Positions 1-8,818 are shown, counted from the stretch's first letter. The stretch: 64,000 nt of DNA from Nostoc sp. CHAB 5824 (GCF_020829665.1 NZ_JAIVFT010000002.1:248001-312000), one strand, 5' to 3'. A program made the numbers and translations. The notes: generated by a model from the letters alone, not told the origin.

Positions 1-137
1 TTTCCACCATCCGCAATGCCGATTGCATTTATGTCATGGAACATGGGAAATTAGTAGAGTCGGGAACCCATGAGCAATTGCTGGAGAAAGATGGTATTTA
101 TTCTAGTCTCTGGCGTGTACAGTCAGGTTTGAGATAA
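1..137 (+). CDS. ABC transporter ATP-binding protein, C-terminal end only
   Basis: The open frame entering from the left edge (codons from position 3) ends in STIRNADCIYVMEHGKLVE, SGTHEQLL and a stop at 135-137. This is the H-loop-distal tail of an ABC exporter nucleotide-binding domain: the 'ADxIxVxxxGxxxExGTHxxLL' pattern of MsbA-like transporters. The complete exporter gene at 53410-55149 ends in the same pattern. Only about 45 residues are inside the window, so substrate and full architecture cannot be judged. The next gene starts 39 bp downstream on the same strand. Confidence 0.85.
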   Translation, partial: STIRNADCIYVMEHGKLVESGTHEQLLEKDGIYSSLWRVQSGLR

Positions 138-176
138 CTTTCGCGCAAAGTTTTGTGTCTTCATTACGAATTATTT

Positions 177-605
177 ATGTTTTTTGGTAATAGTCAACCA
201 GAATCAGGTGATACTAAGTGGCGTCGCCAGTTGGATAAATTTGTGAAAGCAAATCAGCAAGAATTGGCGGCGCTGTTTTGGGGATTGTGGTTAGCAAATG
301 GTGACAGTCAGGGTACTATTGGTATTGATTTGCAACCAACGCCGCATTTTGTTTATTGTCCGAAAGAGCAGATAGAAAATTTAAATATTAGAGTTGAAAA
401 TCGGCTTCAAGAAATTTTGGGAATTGTCGAGAATCATAAGCCGGAAGTGGAAGTTGTGATGATTGGGATTGGGAAGGGTGAAATTAAGTTAATTCAGTTT
501 GCACCGGAACCAGCGCCACCGATTTGTTTTGAAAAAGTTGGGAAGGATGTGGATGGGTTGTTGGATGTGCTGGAAGAGAGGATGAGGGAGGAGATTGTTT
601 TTTAA
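177..605 (+). CDS. ccmS: CcmS-like beta-carboxysome assembly chaperone (probable)
   Basis: A 142-residue soluble protein. I start it at the ATG at 177 (MFFGNSQ) rather than the upstream in-frame TTG at 153, because the region before it looks like non-coding leader. It begins KWRRQLDKFVKANQQELAAL, followed by WGL, IGIDLQPTPHFVYCP and IGIGKGEIKLIQF, and ends in an acidic helix. From memory this pattern matches the small cyanobacterial family annotated as CcmS, which binds the C-terminal tail of the shell protein CcmK1 and helps beta-carboxysome assembly. No signal peptide or membrane segment is visible. No carboxysome gene is nearby, so the call rests only on sequence resemblance. Confidence 0.6.
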   Translation: MFFGNSQPESGDTKWRRQLDKFVKANQQELAALFWGLWLANGDSQGTIGIDLQPTPHFVYCPKEQIENLNIRVENRLQEILGIVENHKPEVEVVMIGIGKGEIKLIQFAPEPAPPICFEKVGKDVDGLLDVLEERMREEIVF

Positions 606-671
606 CGCAGAGGGACGCGGAGGGAAGCGCAGAGGTACGCAAAGGAAGAGAAAGAATTCTGCGCTTATTGT

Positions 672-2299
672 TTAGTTGATTGCTTCGTAGAAGTCTGGGT
701 AAGTTAGATTTTCGGCACAATGCCAGATAATATTAAATACGGCTTCATAGCGATATGAATTGTTTTTGTAAAACTGTTTACTTAGATAGTCTTTTAGCGT
801 TATGACTACTTGTAATAGATGTTCCCTTTGGAGTATTTTTGTTAAACTATCAGCTATATCCAAAAGACAGAATTCATAAGATAGCTGAACGGTGGCGTTG
901 TTGTTGAAACAGTTTTTATTGTCATCATCTTGTTGAAAGATTTGAATAAATTCGATCAGAGTAGGAATAACTTCGTTGAGCTTCTGTTTTACCAATTTAT
1001 TTCCTGAATCAAGTTGTTCTAAATTTTGAATTGCATCCATCAAGATTGATTCATATTGATACGGATTGCTTTCCCGTATTTGGCATAAAGTAGCGATCGC
1101 CTTTGGATTACCAGGATCAATTTTCACTAGGTTTTCGGCTGCATACAAACGTCGCCATTCATCTTGAGTGGTTTCAAGTATCTGAGATAACGTGCTAAGT
1201 ACCACTTTGTTACCAGGATCTAATTCTCCCAGGTGGAAAGCAGCCCTACGAAGTAAACATTCATCCTGAGACGTTTGAATCCTCTCCAATAGAGCCGGGA
1301 TCGCTATTTTATTACCTGGATCAATTTTTCCTAAACTCTCAACTGCATCGCATAATAGGTAATCATCTTTAGTCGAGGCGATTAACTCGATTAAAGTTAC
1401 AATTGCCGCTTCATTATCAGCACCAAAAAGCCCTAAGTTCTGCACTGCTAGGCTGAGATAAGAATGATTATTAGCAGTCCTAATCAGCTGAACTAGAGCA
1501 TTAATTGCAAGTTGATTACTGGGGTCGATTTGCGATAGAGTTTTAGTTGCTCCCTGCGCGATATACTGGGCATCATCTGGATGTTTTGGGGATTGACCCA
1601 GATTTTTAACTAGCTCGAATAGGACATTAATTGCAATTTGATTATTAGAGTCTACTTGTAGAAGACTTTTAGCAGCTTGCAAACGTTCGTCATCAAACTG
1701 AAAGGTTTCAAGTGTTTTGGATAAAGTAGCGATCGCAGCTTTATTTACTGGCTCAATTTCCAGCAGATATCTAGCCGGGCGATTTATAACCTCAGTAACT
1801 CCCATTAATGCCAACTTTTATTACCTGGATCAAGTGTTCCTAATTTCTCGGCTGCAACTCGGAGAATTGAACGACTTTCAGTAGTATGAACCAAATGCAC
1901 AAAAGCCACAATAACCCGTTTTCTGTCGGTTAATTCCAGCGTTTTTCTAGCTGTCTTCACCAATGGTTTTGGTAGTATCTGCCAATCTCGCTTATCTTGC
2001 CGAAAATAGGCATAACTCCATTTGAGCAGTTGTTCTACAATTGCATCACCTAAACTAGATTCTGGGAACTGGGATAAAGCCTCAGCCGCCAAAAAGTAGG
2101 CGCGATACCGATAAAAATCGCCGCAACCGTCATCAAAATCTATTAAAGCTTGGATAAAATCTTCTTTTTGCTCCTTAGCTACATCCTTTTGGCTGAACCA
2201 GTGGAGAATCTCTGCTTTCCACTCCGGCTCAAAGATGCGGTAAGTGCCTTGATTTAAATTGCTGCGATCGCCTTTAAAGAAATACTGCCAATCATGCAT
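672..2299 (-). pseudogene. HEAT-repeat protein related to NACHT/HEAT sensors, split by a -1 frameshift
   Basis: Two minus-strand open frames form one gene. The 5' part (2299-1805) starts MHDWQYFF and ends LDPGNKSWH-stop. The 3' part (ending at 672) continues in the -1 frame with LALMGVTEVINRPARYLL. Re-reading one A in the four-A run (plus-strand T's 1816-1819) joins them into about 540 codons with an unbroken HEAT periodicity: repeated 'LGxLDPGNKxAIxxL' units of about 35-40 residues. The last about 50 residues (AENLTYPDFYEAIN end) resemble the C-terminus of cyanobacterial NACHT-HEAT proteins. There is no NTPase domain and no P-loop upstream, so this is probably a 5'-truncated remnant. It could be two short genes or a sequencing error at the homopolymer. 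Confidence 0.6.
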
Positions 2300-2530
2300 T
2301 GCCTCCTACCCACTTCGAGATGTGGGACGAAAGGGACTTAAATGAATCTTGCTACATCAGTTTGCTTTTTGTCAAGTCTACACGTAATGAGTATATGTAA
2401 AGTTTTCCTTCTTATGATTCAAAAAAAGCAGCAGTTTTTCCTGGAAAGTGATGGGTTGCTCCCACGCTTCGCTAACATTAATACCAATGCACTGGCTTTA
2501 AAATCTCAAATCTCAAATCTAAAATTGGTA

Positions 2531-2962
2531 TTACTTACGCACTTGGCCGCTAAATCCGGCTGCTTTAAACTGCTTCAGCTTCAACGGAGTAGGCTGATTT
2601 GCAGGTACAGAAATTCTCAATTCAAAGTCGCTAATGCCTGGTGGAACCTCAGCAATAGAACCTAAGCGAGTGCGGTTTTGCATTACCGAATCATTGTTGG
2701 CATCATAGATGCGTCCAAAAATATCTGCGTCGTAGACTGTTTTGTAAGTGCCATTTTCTGCCTTACCAATGACAAGAAAACAATTTGCAGCCCCGCTACC
2801 ACTACTTGTAACAGCCCCTTGTGCTAGTTCTGGTGGACAATCTTTATAAGAAACATCAAATAATCTAATCTGTGTTAACGCTACAGCAGTGGGAATGCTC
2901 ACCCACGATAGAAAGGTGATAAGACAGGAAATAAAAACGACCGTGAGTGAGCGCAAGCGCAT
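2531..2962 (-). CDS. Conserved secreted protein of unknown function
   Basis: A 143-residue protein. Residues 1-29 are a clear Sec signal peptide: basic MRLR start, a hydrophobic core (SLTVVFISCLITFLSW) and an AVA-L cleavage region. The mature part contains two cysteines (C42 in SYKDCPPE and C61 in AANCFLV), a YDADIFGRIYDANND stretch, and PPGISDFELRISVPANQ. It looks like a small beta-rich periplasmic or extracellular domain. I do not recognise the family and assign no function. It lies alone between the HEAT-repeat remnant and the TnpB element, on the same strand as both. An overlapping plus-strand frame at 2342-2665 is treated as a shadow. Confidence 0.6.
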   Translation of the reverse strand: MRLRSLTVVFISCLITFLSWVSIPTAVALTQIRLFDVSYKDCPPELAQGAVTSSGSGAANCFLVIGKAENGTYKTVYDADIFGRIYDANNDSVMQNRTRLGSIAEVPPGISDFELRISVPANQPTPLKLKQFKAAGFSGQVRK

Positions 2963-3060
2963 AAAAGACTCCGTGACTTAATCTAACAATATGTAACTTA
3001 TAATCTCAGCTTACCTGAATTTAGCTACAAGGGATTGAAGACTTTAATTTAACCTTTTTG

Positions 3061-3180
3061 ACATACTCCTCGGCGTAAACGCACGAGGATTCTAATTCAT
3101 GGTTCACAGAAATCCGCTTGCTATATCAAGTTTCCCATCAATAGCATTGGCGATTTTCTCCCCATGCTTTTCCTCTTGCG
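3061..3180 (-). ncRNA. Predicted right-end (omega/reRNA) guide RNA of the TnpB element
   Basis: In characterised TnpB systems the guide RNA begins inside the 3' end of tnpB, runs through the right-end hairpin and finishes with a guide copied from flanking DNA. Here the scaffold would be on the minus strand from about 3180 down through the hairpin at 3068-3088. The guide would be the minus-strand sequence just below about 3061, inside the T/A-rich spacer before the secreted-protein gene. Only the hairpin and gene position are seen; both ends of the RNA are inferred by analogy. Confidence 0.4.
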
Positions 3181-4339
3181 AGGCAGATTCTTCTTGCCCA
3201 GAAGTACTGTTTTGCCACTTGCTCCCTAAGATTTTCATTCCCTTCTTAAGGATATTAATCGCCGCATTTGTATCCCGACAAATTTCTATTCCGTAGTTAG
3301 AACATAAATGAGTTCTGGTGCTGAGTAACTTTCTCACACGATGACCACAAGAGGAGCAATCTTGTGAAGTATAGTTAGGCGACACTGCCACAACTACCTT
3401 GTCCAAGACTTTTCCATAGTAATCTAGCCAGTGAGTGAACTGATACCAGCTAACATCTGAAATTGACTTGGCTAAGTGATGGTTCTTCACCATGTTCGTA
3501 ATCTTTAAATCTTCATAGACAATCACATCGTTAGAGTGAACCACGCATCGGGCAAGCTTTATAGCCCAATCTTTACGCTGTCTTTGGATTTTTAGATGAA
3601 CTTTACCTAATCGTTTCCGGCTTCGGTGATAATTGATTGACTGAGGTTTTTTACCTTTAACAAACTTTTTACTCAACCGCTTCTGAGCTTTTTTCAGTCT
3701 CCGTTCTGACTTTCTCAAGAATTGGGGATAAATTACAGCATTATCGTTTTGATCTTTGGTGAAATATTTTAACCCTAAATCCAACCCAACAACATTGCCT
3801 GTATATACTCCCTCTTCCTTGCGTTCGGCATCAAAGCAGAATTGGGCATAATAGCCATCTGCTTTGTGTACTAACCGGACACGGTTGATTTTAAGTCGAT
3901 GAAGGTCTTCTCGCGTTTGGTGATTACAGAATACTGATAAAGAACCAATTTTAAAGCCATCCGTGAAAGTAATAATTTTGCAATCATCAGATAGTTTCCA
4001 GCCTGAGACTTTGTATTCTACTGAACGAGAATGTTTTTTAAACTTAGGATAGCCAATATTTTTCTTCTGTTTTTTACAACTTTTGTAGAAACCTGAGATA
4101 GATTGCCATGCTCTTTCGGTACTGGCTTGACGGGCTGCGGAGTTTAACTTCAAAGCGAAGTCGAACGATGCAGCTAAGTCTTTGCACAGCTTATATAAGT
4201 CAGCTTTACCAACTCCTTGATTATCCATCCAATAACGAACTGCTTTATTTCTAATAAATTGAGCAGTGCGAATCGCATCATCAATACTTTGGTATTGTTC
4301 CTTAGTTCCCTTTAATAGCTTGGCTTCTCTTACTATCAT
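3104..4339 (-). CDS. tnpB: TnpB RNA-guided nuclease of an IS605-type element
   Basis: A 411-residue OrfB/TnpB protein. The RuvC catalytic residues are visible: D187 in GLDLGLKYF, E276 in VYEDLKITNM and D356 in CRDTNAAINIL. The N-terminal about 170 residues are the lysine-rich recognition part, and there is a basic helix (RRLKKAQKRLSKKF) at 213-226. The zinc ribbon has C328, C331 and C346, but the fourth ligand position (349) is Tyr in LCSNYG where Cys is usual; the codon TAC is one step from TGC. TnpB proteins are known to cut DNA with an RNA made from the element's right end. RuvC is intact, so activity is possible, but the zinc ribbon change may weaken it. Confidence 0.9.
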   Translation of the reverse strand: MIVREAKLLKGTKEQYQSIDDAIRTAQFIRNKAVRYWMDNQGVGKADLYKLCKDLAASFDFALKLNSAARQASTERAWQSISGFYKSCKKQKKNIGYPKFKKHSRSVEYKVSGWKLSDDCKIITFTDGFKIGSLSVFCNHQTREDLHRLKINRVRLVHKADGYYAQFCFDAERKEEGVYTGNVVGLDLGLKYFTKDQNDNAVIYPQFLRKSERRLKKAQKRLSKKFVKGKKPQSINYHRSRKRLGKVHLKIQRQRKDWAIKLARCVVHSNDVIVYEDLKITNMVKNHHLAKSISDVSWYQFTHWLDYYGKVLDKVVVAVSPNYTSQDCSSCGHRVRKLLSTRTHLCSNYGIEICRDTNAAINILKKGMKILGSKWQNSTSGQEESASQEEKHGEKIANAIDGKLDIASGFL

Positions 4340-4466
4340 CTGTATATTTTATCATGGAATATTGCTGATAAAATAACACAATAGAAAGCTGTGCTTCTAG
4401 CACGGGGCTTTAGACCCAAATTTTCGGTAATAATTAGGGAAATAAACCCTTAATTGCTATTAACTT

Positions 4467-5078
4467 ATGACCCCAGATGAGATTGAAGCATCTATGCTCG
4501 CAGCCTTTAATGATTGTGATGCAGCAAGCTGTCCTCTCACTGACACGCAAAAAGAGATATTACTGCAAGTCGTCAAGCAAATTCAGGGAAATTCTACCTC
4601 TAGGGCGTCAAGTATTCCTAATCCTTTAGACGAACTTACGCCAGAGGAGTTAGAAACATTTTTACAGTTTGTTAAGGATGAAGAACAGCGCAACCGTACT
4701 TGGAAAGTGCAGTTACTCAACGACTGGCTACTGCAAAATGACTCTGGAACAGTACAATTTATTCGGCAACGCTATGGTTTGCAGTGGCTCAATCGTGTTG
4801 AGTCATATCATTTTGATAAGTATTCTTATTTTGAGGATGCACTAAAGCTAAGAATAGGCGATCGCATTGAAGTTTCCAATGCACTATGGGAATGGGTGCA
4901 AGAAGATGGGCCTTGTAAGCGCGAATGGTTTCCCTGTATGGTGATTAAGGTCGAGGAAATTAGCAACGGTGATGATACCTCCACTAACTGCGTCGTCCGC
5001 TTCTTCAACGGCGCTGAGTATGAAATTCAAGGTATCTACGAATGGAATCGCTATAACTGGCGCTGGCCGCAGAAATAG
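4467..5078 (+). CDS. Conserved hypothetical protein, two-part
   Basis: A 203-residue soluble protein that I do not recognise. The N-terminal half is helical and acidic (MTPDEIEASMLAAFND, LTPEELETFLQFVKDEEQRNR). The C-terminal half (from about 125) reads as a small beta barrel: LRIGDRIEVSNALWEWV, WFPCMVIKVEEI, NCVVRFFNGAEYEIQGIYEWNRYNWRW. That is reminiscent of Tudor/SH3-like folds, which is inference only. The N-terminal motif 'TPEELxxFLxFVK' recurs in Nostoc hypothetical proteins. It stands alone on the plus strand just after the TnpB element's 5' end, followed by dispersed and tandem repeats. Confidence 0.6.
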   Translation: MTPDEIEASMLAAFNDCDAASCPLTDTQKEILLQVVKQIQGNSTSRASSIPNPLDELTPEELETFLQFVKDEEQRNRTWKVQLLNDWLLQNDSGTVQFIRQRYGLQWLNRVESYHFDKYSYFEDALKLRIGDRIEVSNALWEWVQEDGPCKREWFPCMVIKVEEISNGDDTSTNCVVRFFNGAEYEIQGIYEWNRYNWRWPQK

Positions 5079-5084
5079 TGAGGA

Positions 5085-5112
5085 GTAGAGACGCGATTAA
5101 TCGCCTCTGTAC
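5085..5112. repeat. Dispersed 28-bp palindrome, GTAGAGACGCGATTAA type
   Basis: A near-perfect palindrome centred on GATTAATC with arms GTAGAGACGC and GCCTCTGTAC. The same element occurs twice in tandem inside the helicase-like gene at 35924-35977. It lies 7 bp after the stop of the upstream gene and could act as a weak hairpin at the transcript end. No encoded mobility function is visible. Confidence 0.8.
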
Positions 5113-5142
5113 AGGAGTGAGGAGTGCTGAGTAAAGCTCGTT

Positions 5143-5289
5143 AAGTCTTTGCTACTCGTGGACGAGTCTTTGATACTCGCGGATGAGTCTTTGATACTCG
5201 CGGATGAGTCTTTGATACTCGCGGATGAGTCTTTGATACTCGTGAATGAGTCTTTGAACTCCATTAATCAGCCTTTACACTCTGACTGC
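5143..5289. repeat. 21-bp tandem repeat, about seven units
   Basis: The unit is GAGTCTTTGATACTCGCGGAT. Units start at 5143, 5164, 5185, 5206, 5227, 5248 and 5269. The three central copies are identical and the outer copies increasingly diverge. Each unit also holds a small inverted repeat (GAGT...ACTC). Translated on the plus strand it gives DESLILA heptads, but the start and ends do not look like a gene and it overlaps the 3' end of the esterase gene only marginally. It fits the short tandemly repeated repetitive sequences of heterocystous cyanobacteria. Confidence 0.85.
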
Positions 5290-5307
5290 TGCTGTAAGTT
5301 AATGAAA

Positions 5308-6510
5308 TTATTGCTTGAACAACGCCCACGCTAAAAATCTCTCGGTATAATATAACGCTAATTGATTGCTCACACCGTTGAAAACGGCATCAAAAGCGTG
5401 TTCTGCCCAAGGGATTTCTAGAAAAACCGCAGTATTACCAGAATCATGTAAACGTTCATACATTTGTCTGCCAAATCGCGCTTCCACCAAATGGTCACGA
5501 CTGCCGTAAATTAATAAAGTTGGTGGTAAAGGGTGCGTCAGATAATTTATTGGTGAAGCAATTTCATACTGATTAGGCAATTCTTTTAAAGAACCACCGA
5601 GAAATGCTTTTAAAACAGCGCGGGTGTTGATAGGATCGGGATTTGGTGGTGTTTTGTATCCTTCAGTTAAATTAACAGGCCCGTAATAGTTCACCACAGC
5701 ACGAATGGGTGGTGCATCTGGTTGATAAGCTGCTAACATTGCTAGGTGCGCTCCCGCAGAACGCCCTATAAGTACCATGCGTTCTGGATCGGCTTCATAT
5801 TCTGTTGCATGTTTGCGAATAAAATTTAGGGCTGTACGCACATCATCTAACTGAGATGGAAACTGATATTTAGGCGCGTGTCGATAGTCGATCGCAAATA
5901 CTATATATCCCTGATGAGCGATATATTGATTAAACTCAGAATTTGCATGAGGGTTTCCATATTGCCAAGCTCCACCATAAATTACTACCACTGCTGGATA
6001 TTTCCCTACCTCTGAGGGTTGGTAAACTTCCATTTTTAAAGGCACTCCCGCAGGAGAAGCAAAGATAATATCTTTTTGATGTCGCGTTTTGCCTAATGCA
6101 ATACCCCCGAAGAAATTAACTAAGTTAAACGGATGAGTTTGCATCTTAGCCGTTACTTGGGCTGGAATTTGCTCTAGATAATTTGTTCCCAATCCTTGTT
6201 TCATGGCTTTAGCCATCTGTATTTGAGTTAGGGGGATATTCACTAGCACCCATCCACAAATTAGCAAACCTATTAAGCTGAAAATACAAGCTAAACGCTG
6301 TAATTTACGGCGACGGATGTAAAAAAAAGAAAGTAATAAAAGAAGCAAATTTAATAACAATAACCAGGGACTGACTTCTGGCGCTCCCACTGCTAGCGTG
6401 AGTAAAAACATATTTGGAGCCGGAAGAAGAATCCAAGAACTAAGAAATAGGCTTGCAAAACTTAGTAATAATGCAAGCCATGATAAAAATATTTTGGGTT
6501 TAGCAAACAT
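5308..6510 (-). CDS. Membrane-anchored alpha/beta hydrolase (esterase/lipase, HSL-like)
   Basis: A 400-residue protein. Residues 1-115 contain three hydrophobic segments (LSWLALLLSFASLFLSSWILL, a leucine run LLLLNLLLLLLSFFYI, and ACIFSLIGLLICGWVLVNI). The catalytic domain follows: the oxyanion-hole motif YGGAW, the nucleophile elbow GRSAG, an acid in YGSRDHLV and a histidine in WAEHAF. This is the hormone-sensitive-lipase/carboxylesterase layout. The domain probably faces the periplasm or lumen after the three helices. Substrate is unknown. It is monocistronic on the minus strand. Confidence 0.85.
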   Translation of the reverse strand: MFAKPKIFLSWLALLLSFASLFLSSWILLPAPNMFLLTLAVGAPEVSPWLLLLNLLLLLLSFFYIRRRKLQRLACIFSLIGLLICGWVLVNIPLTQIQMAKAMKQGLGTNYLEQIPAQVTAKMQTHPFNLVNFFGGIALGKTRHQKDIIFASPAGVPLKMEVYQPSEVGKYPAVVVIYGGAWQYGNPHANSEFNQYIAHQGYIVFAIDYRHAPKYQFPSQLDDVRTALNFIRKHATEYEADPERMVLIGRSAGAHLAMLAAYQPDAPPIRAVVNYYGPVNLTEGYKTPPNPDPINTRAVLKAFLGGSLKELPNQYEIASPINYLTHPLPPTLLIYGSRDHLVEARFGRQMYERLHDSGNTAVFLEIPWAEHAFDAVFNGVSNQLALYYTERFLAWALFKQ

Positions 6511-6620
6511 AGATTAAAGTGCGGTTATAACGATTCCAAAGAAGTCTAATCTATCCGCCAATGCTACATTTTGCAATAATAAAATAAGGAAGTGTGGAAA
6601 AGTGGAAAAACTTTGCTGGA

Positions 6621-7272
6621 TCAGAAATTAGGCTTTCTGACTACTGAATCATTGAATACTAAAGCACTGGGAAAATTTTGCTGAACCTGTTCAGCCGTGG
6701 AAAATTGATTAATTCCTTTCCTTTCAGCAGCAAGTTTTTCAGGACAAACCCGCTGGACGTATACTAACTCTTGTGGCCATCGGAGATGATTGATGTACTG
6801 TGCCCCATCCACACCCCATGCCGCTTACAAAGCTCATATTTGGGGATACACCTTGTTGTCGCACTCCCAAACGGTCGTAGAAATTGATCAGTGTTCCATC
6901 ATGAGTGTGAGATGTGCCATCCCCACAGTAGTCAGCACGTACCATCCGCACACATGCTTGGTGATAGTCTTGTAGCGATCGCCCATTAAAAGTTTTCCAA
7001 GGTTTATAGCCAAAGCGAATACATTTAGCTAAGGCTCCATTGGTGCAGCTAAAGGTTACTAGTTTTTTTCCCAGCTGATAAGCACCTGTATTATCCCATG
7101 ACCCTTGAAGAGCGATCGCTTTCGGAGCATAATTAGCATCTCCTCGGCAAAGATTCTGCAAATTCTGATTATTGTCCCGGTAAAAGACAGTGTAAAGATA
7201 AGTTTCCTGCTCTGGGTCTTTGGGGTCAACTTCCGCATCACGGATTTTAAAACTCAGCTGTCGCCCTTCGTC
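6621..7272 (-). pseudogene. ADYC-domain protein, 5' truncated and frameshifted
   Basis: On the minus strand the frame from 7272 reads QLSFKIRDAEVDPKDPEQE, then NNQNLQNLCRGDANYAPKA, LQGSWDNTGAY, ALAKCIRFGYKPWK and CVRMVRADYCGDGTSHTHDG. This is the ADYC family signature of small secreted proteins. A stop (7273-7275) lies directly upstream, so signal peptide and start are gone. After SPNMSF one extra base (A at 6827 on the plus strand) shifts the frame. Removing it gives MSFEAAWGVDGAQYINHLRW continuing to KPNF and the stop at 6621. Function of the family is unknown to me. The copy here looks inactive. Confidence 0.8.
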
Positions 7273-7411
7273 TTAAAAACTAAAAAGTAAAAAGATAACC
7301 CCCATAAATAAATTTAGGGGATTTGATTGCTATTTGGGGCTAAATATTCTCTTACATCTGCCTGAAAGTAATTAAGTACTAGGTATGCTTTATCTTAACA
7401 GGTAGTCATGA

Positions 7412-8818
7412 CTAAACATAGATGAACTGGTTGGCGCTCGTCAAACTCAAATCTGACGCATTGACATTTTGAACAATGCTAATTAAGTCACCGCCAAAGC
7501 TAATTCCTGTACCTGAAATACCGTCAACAGTTACATTTGATAATGAATAGTTTGCTGCACTGCCTAGTAGCTCGATCTGATCGCTAAAACGAAACGGATC
7601 GCGAGTATTAAAGTCAAAGTCGCTAATTACTGCATAATCTGTATTACCTAGATTGTTGTAATAGACCTTTTCAATCGTGCCGCTTCTTTGCCCAAGGATA
7701 AAGATATCCGTATCTAATACGCTATCGCTTCGTAAAGAATCTCGTTCTCCATTGCCTTCTAGAGTAAAGTTAGTGCCATTGAGGCGGTCATTGCCCTCCC
7801 CTCCAACCAGAATGTCATTTCCAGCATCCCCAGTCAAAACATCATTGCCTCCCAACCCCTGGATAGTGTCATTGCCACCAGATCCCAGGAGGATGTTGCT
7901 GGCATTGTTACCAGTAATAACGTTGCTGAGGTTGTTACCAATACCGAAAATAGTATTGCTACCAGTTAAGACCAAGTTCTCCTGATTGGCACCTAGTGTT
8001 TGGCTAGCAGAAGACTCTACTGTATCTATCCCTTCATCAGCCAATTCACCAACTATGTCCAAAGAACTAAGCAAACTACCGATAGGGATAATGTAAAGGT
8101 CATTGCCAGATCCACCATTAAGACTGTTATTGCCAAATCCACCCTTAAGGGTATCATTGCCAAATCCACCATTAAGGGTGTTAGTACCAAATCCACCACT
8201 AAGGATGTCATCGCCAAATTCACCTTTAAGGATGTCATTGCCAAATCCACCATTAAGGGTGTCATTGCCAAATCCACCTTTAAGGATGTCATCGCCAAAT
8301 CCACCACCATTAAGGATGTCATTGCCAGCTAACCCCAAGAGGACATTTGTGCCTTGGTTGCCGTTGATCACGTTGTCCTGAGCGTTACCTGTGCCGTTAA
8401 TTGGTGCAGTCCCTGTCAAAAAAGTTAGGTTTTCCAGGTTAGCGCTTAGGGTATAGGTAACTGAAGACTGTACAGTGTCTACCCCGGCCCTACTATCACC
8501 CATTACCTCGGTAGCAACATCTCGAACGTTGTCTACGATGTAGAGGTCATCATTGTCACCACCATCCAAGATGTCAGCACCTATGCCCCCATCCAAGATG
8601 TCAGCACCTATGCCCCCATTGAGGCTATCATTCCCACCTTGACCTCTCAGCGTGTCATCACCTGTGCCTCCATTGAGCGTATCATCGGTGCCAAGACCAG
8701 TGAGACTATCATTACCGTCCAGCCCATTGATGGTATCAGGAAAATCAAAAAATAATACAGGGAGGTCAAATCTACCAATCAGTGTGTCATTACCATTAGT
8801 ACCGTTAATGACTGCCAT
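7412..8818 (-). CDS. RTX-type hemolysin-like calcium-binding repeat protein
   Basis: A 468-residue protein with about twenty nonapeptide repeats of the GGxGxDxLx type, which form calcium-binding parallel beta rolls. Repeats lie roughly at residues 5-95, 150-245 and 290-355. Between them are spacer modules (DTVQSSVTYTLSANLENL and DTVESSASQTLGANQENL) typical of large cyanobacterial RTX proteins. It begins MAVINGTNGND with no Sec signal and ends in a beta-rich domain (NASDLSLTSANQFIYV), as expected for type I secretion. No transport gene is adjacent. An exact in-tandem duplication of GGIGADILD is present. The strong DNA repetition yields long antisense open frames that are not genes. Confidence 0.9.
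   Translation of the reverse strand: MAVINGTNGNDTLIGRFDLPVLFFDFPDTINGLDGNDSLTGLGTDDTLNGGTGDDTLRGQGGNDSLNGGIGADILDGGIGADILDGGDNDDLYIVDNVRDVATEVMGDSRAGVDTVQSSVTYTLSANLENLTFLTGTAPINGTGNAQDNVINGNQGTNVLLGLAGNDILNGGGFGDDILKGGFGNDTLNGGFGNDILKGEFGDDILSGGFGTNTLNGGFGNDTLKGGFGNNSLNGGSGNDLYIIPIGSLLSSLDIVGELADEGIDTVESSASQTLGANQENLVLTGSNTIFGIGNNLSNVITGNNASNILLGSGGNDTIQGLGGNDVLTGDAGNDILVGGEGNDRLNGTNFTLEGNGERDSLRSDSVLDTDIFILGQRSGTIEKVYYNNLGNTDYAVISDFDFNTRDPFRFSDQIELLGSAANYSLSNVTVDGISGTGISFGGDLISIVQNVNASDLSLTSANQFIYV

Larger units (their letters stand above)
3061..4415 (-). mobile_element. IS605/IS1341-type element with tnpB only
   Basis: The tnpB gene is bracketed by the subterminal hairpins expected of IS200/IS605 elements. 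On the gene's 3' side is a hairpin at 3068-3088 (CCTCG-GCGT, AA loop, ACGC, bulged A, CGAGG). On its 5' side is an imperfect hairpin at 4385-4411 (AAAGC, T, GTGC, TTCTA loop, GCAC, GGG, GCTTT). There are no terminal inverted repeats and no target duplication, as is normal for this superfamily. No TnpA (Y1 transposase) is encoded, so the element would need a partner to move. The exact outer borders cannot be fixed without an empty-site comparison. Confidence 0.75.

Noticed and set aside
2342..2665. Plus-strand open frame of 107 codons
   Set aside because: It overlaps the 3' part of the minus-strand secreted-protein gene, has low-complexity content and no family features.
5143..5289. Possible CRISPR array
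   Set aside because: Units are contiguous 21-bp copies without unique spacers, so this is a simple tandem repeat.
8000..8381. Long repetitive open frames on both strands within the RTX gene
   Set aside because: They are readings of the RTX nonapeptide DNA repeats in other frames; the coding frame is the minus-strand RTX protein.
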